A DNA stretch of 5,402 nt from Rhodospirillaceae bacterium (GTDB taxonomy: Bacteria; Pseudomonadota; Alphaproteobacteria; JAEUKQ01), in assembly GCA_016722635.1 (NCBI GenBank), contig JADKIX010000014.1, positions 1 to 5,402 on the forward strand, written 5' to 3'. Below are positions 4,996 through 5,402 of this stretch, piece after piece. A program made the position numbers and the translations under genes. Each line of letters begins with the position of its first letter. Position 1 is the stretch's first letter. Below the pieces are notes generated by a model that did no database searches, was not told the DNA's origin, and worked only from the letters and a program-made list of their open reading frames with translations.

Positions 4996-5000
4996 TGCAA
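4972..5000 (-). promoter_or_regulatory. Leftward promoter for the HTH and primase operon
   Basis: On the minus strand TTGCAA (4995-5000), a 17-base spacer, then TATTAT (4972-4977). Transcription should start near 4965, about 27 bases before the HTH frame. It overlaps the opposing promoter almost completely, so the two cannot be occupied by RNA polymerase together. Confidence 0.7.
4977..4988. promoter_or_regulatory. Putative operator between the overlapping promoters
   Basis: Imperfect palindrome ATCATGCTTGAT (ATCA-TGCT-TGAT, one mismatched pair), centred exactly in the shared spacer of the two promoters. Its size and place suit a dimer of a small Cro-like protein acting on both directions. 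No second full copy was found elsewhere in the window. Confidence 0.4.
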
Positions 5001-5025
5001 CACACAAAACCAAACGGAGATTATC

Positions 5026-5402
5026 TTGGATAATGAATTAATCTTAGAACTGCAAACAATAATATGGAAAAGTGGAGAACTTATAGGAAGTGAGGATTTA
5101 ATTGATGTTATGTCTAGATTGAAAGATGGATCTATAGGTAAAGATCACTCGCAGATTAGCAGATTACTCTATCCAATTGAAAGTTATATGCTTGATCAAT
5201 TAAAACAAGGCGTATATTGCTGCCATTGTTACGGCCTCGTTTCCAGATATTTAGATAACTGCTCGAGAGTCACATGCCTGATGTCCCGGCCTTGCATAAA
5301 CCTGTACAAAGTCTGCGGTGTAATGCCAGCCAATTTAGCCACTTTCCACAAGTTTGCGTCCTTCAGCTTTTCTCGTATTTCGCCTGTTGTTAGCATTATT
5401 TT
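5026..5402 (+). CDS. Unrecognised rightward gene with TTG start, open at the window edge
   Basis: The only rightward gene. It starts at TTG, supported by CGGAG 6 bases upstream and the near-consensus promoter at 4967-4995; the nearby ATG is out of frame and stops after two codons. The first 65 residues (MDNELILELQTIIWKSGELI, then DHSQISRLLYPIESYMLDQL) have AT-rich phage-like codon use and look like a genuine helical protein. I do not recognise it. A divergent partner of an early operon is often the element's repressor or activator, but no HTH is clear. From residue 66 the frame stays open to the end yet runs antisense to the mini-HTH gene at 5229-5396 and becomes Cys/Ser-rich (YCCHCYG...), unlike the first part. 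The true protein may end beyond the window, or the join may mark a recombination point. Confidence 0.5.
   Translation, partial: MDNELILELQTIIWKSGELIGSEDLIDVMSRLKDGSIGKDHSQISRLLYPIESYMLDQLKQGVYCCHCYGLVSRYLDNCSRVTCLMSRPCINLYKVCGVMPANLATFHKFASFSFSRISPVVSII
5229..5396 (-). CDS. Mini XRE/Cro-type HTH regulator, 55 residues
   Basis: A complete 55-residue helix-turn-helix protein beginning MLTTGEIREKLKDANLW. The HTH is VAKLAGIT - PQTLYRFMQG (residues 19-36), followed by a short loop and the closing helix VTLEQLSKYLE. The length is near the minimum for a Cro-like fold, so it probably works as a dimer on a short palindrome. Only six bases upstream of the ATG are visible, so its ribosome site and promoter lie outside the window. 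It is leftward and lies wholly antisense to the open plus-strand frame. It resembles the HTH protein encoded just before the primase in protein layout and in its last 23 coding bases (about 20 identical). After its stop only an 8-codon ATG frame follows, so whatever gene once came next has been replaced or lost. Confidence 0.78.
   Translation of the reverse strand: MLTTGEIREKLKDANLWKVAKLAGITPQTLYRFMQGRDIRHVTLEQLSKYLETRP

Overview
The window looks like the early/replication end of an integrated mobile element (prophage or phage satellite) from a gammaproteobacterium, probably an enterobacterium. This rests on the AT-rich composition, sigma70-type promoters, strong Shine-Dalgarno sites, tightly packed small genes with ATGA and TAATG overlaps, a primase-helicase, and an HNH endonuclease of the kind found next to phage terminase genes. 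The species cannot be named from the sequence.

Right end (4768-5402): a control region. Two overlapping divergent promoters lie face to face (4967-5000), with an imperfect palindrome at their centre. The rightward one leads into an unrecognised TTG-start gene that is still open at the window edge. The leftward one leads into a mini helix-turn-helix protein (4768-4938) that lacks a normal start codon and is coupled by ATGA to the primase. A second mini-HTH protein of the same layout (5229-5396) lies antisense to the rightward gene.

Centre (1952-4771): a 752-residue TOPRIM/DUF3987-type primase-helicase, a probable terminator after it, then a 561-bp stretch without genes. That stretch carries six exact copies of an 8-mer (GTTGTAAG/CTTACAAC), arranged as two palindromic pairs plus single copies on both sides of AT-rich and purine-rich DNA. 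This is very likely the replication origin recognised by the primase-helicase. Its place 3' of the rep gene, with iterons flanking an AT-rich core, resembles satellite origins of the P4 and SaPI/PICI kind, but with a different repeat word.

Left part (1-1951): two leftward transcription units of small genes. The first, from a TTGCAA-17-TATAAT promoter, carries three genes: an unrecognised 78-residue protein, a 49-residue protein, and a 119-residue membrane protein coupled to the latter. The second, from a TTGACA-16-TATAGT promoter, carries a 45-residue protein, a 90-residue protein whose frame seems to continue in +1 after its stop, the HNH endonuclease, and an 84-residue protein leading out of the window, where terminase genes would be expected.

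Working model (inference): the mini-HTH proteins and the central operator set the switch. The leftward promoter makes the primase-helicase, which fires the adjacent iteron origin. The downstream promoters make accessory proteins and then the HNH protein that precedes packaging functions.
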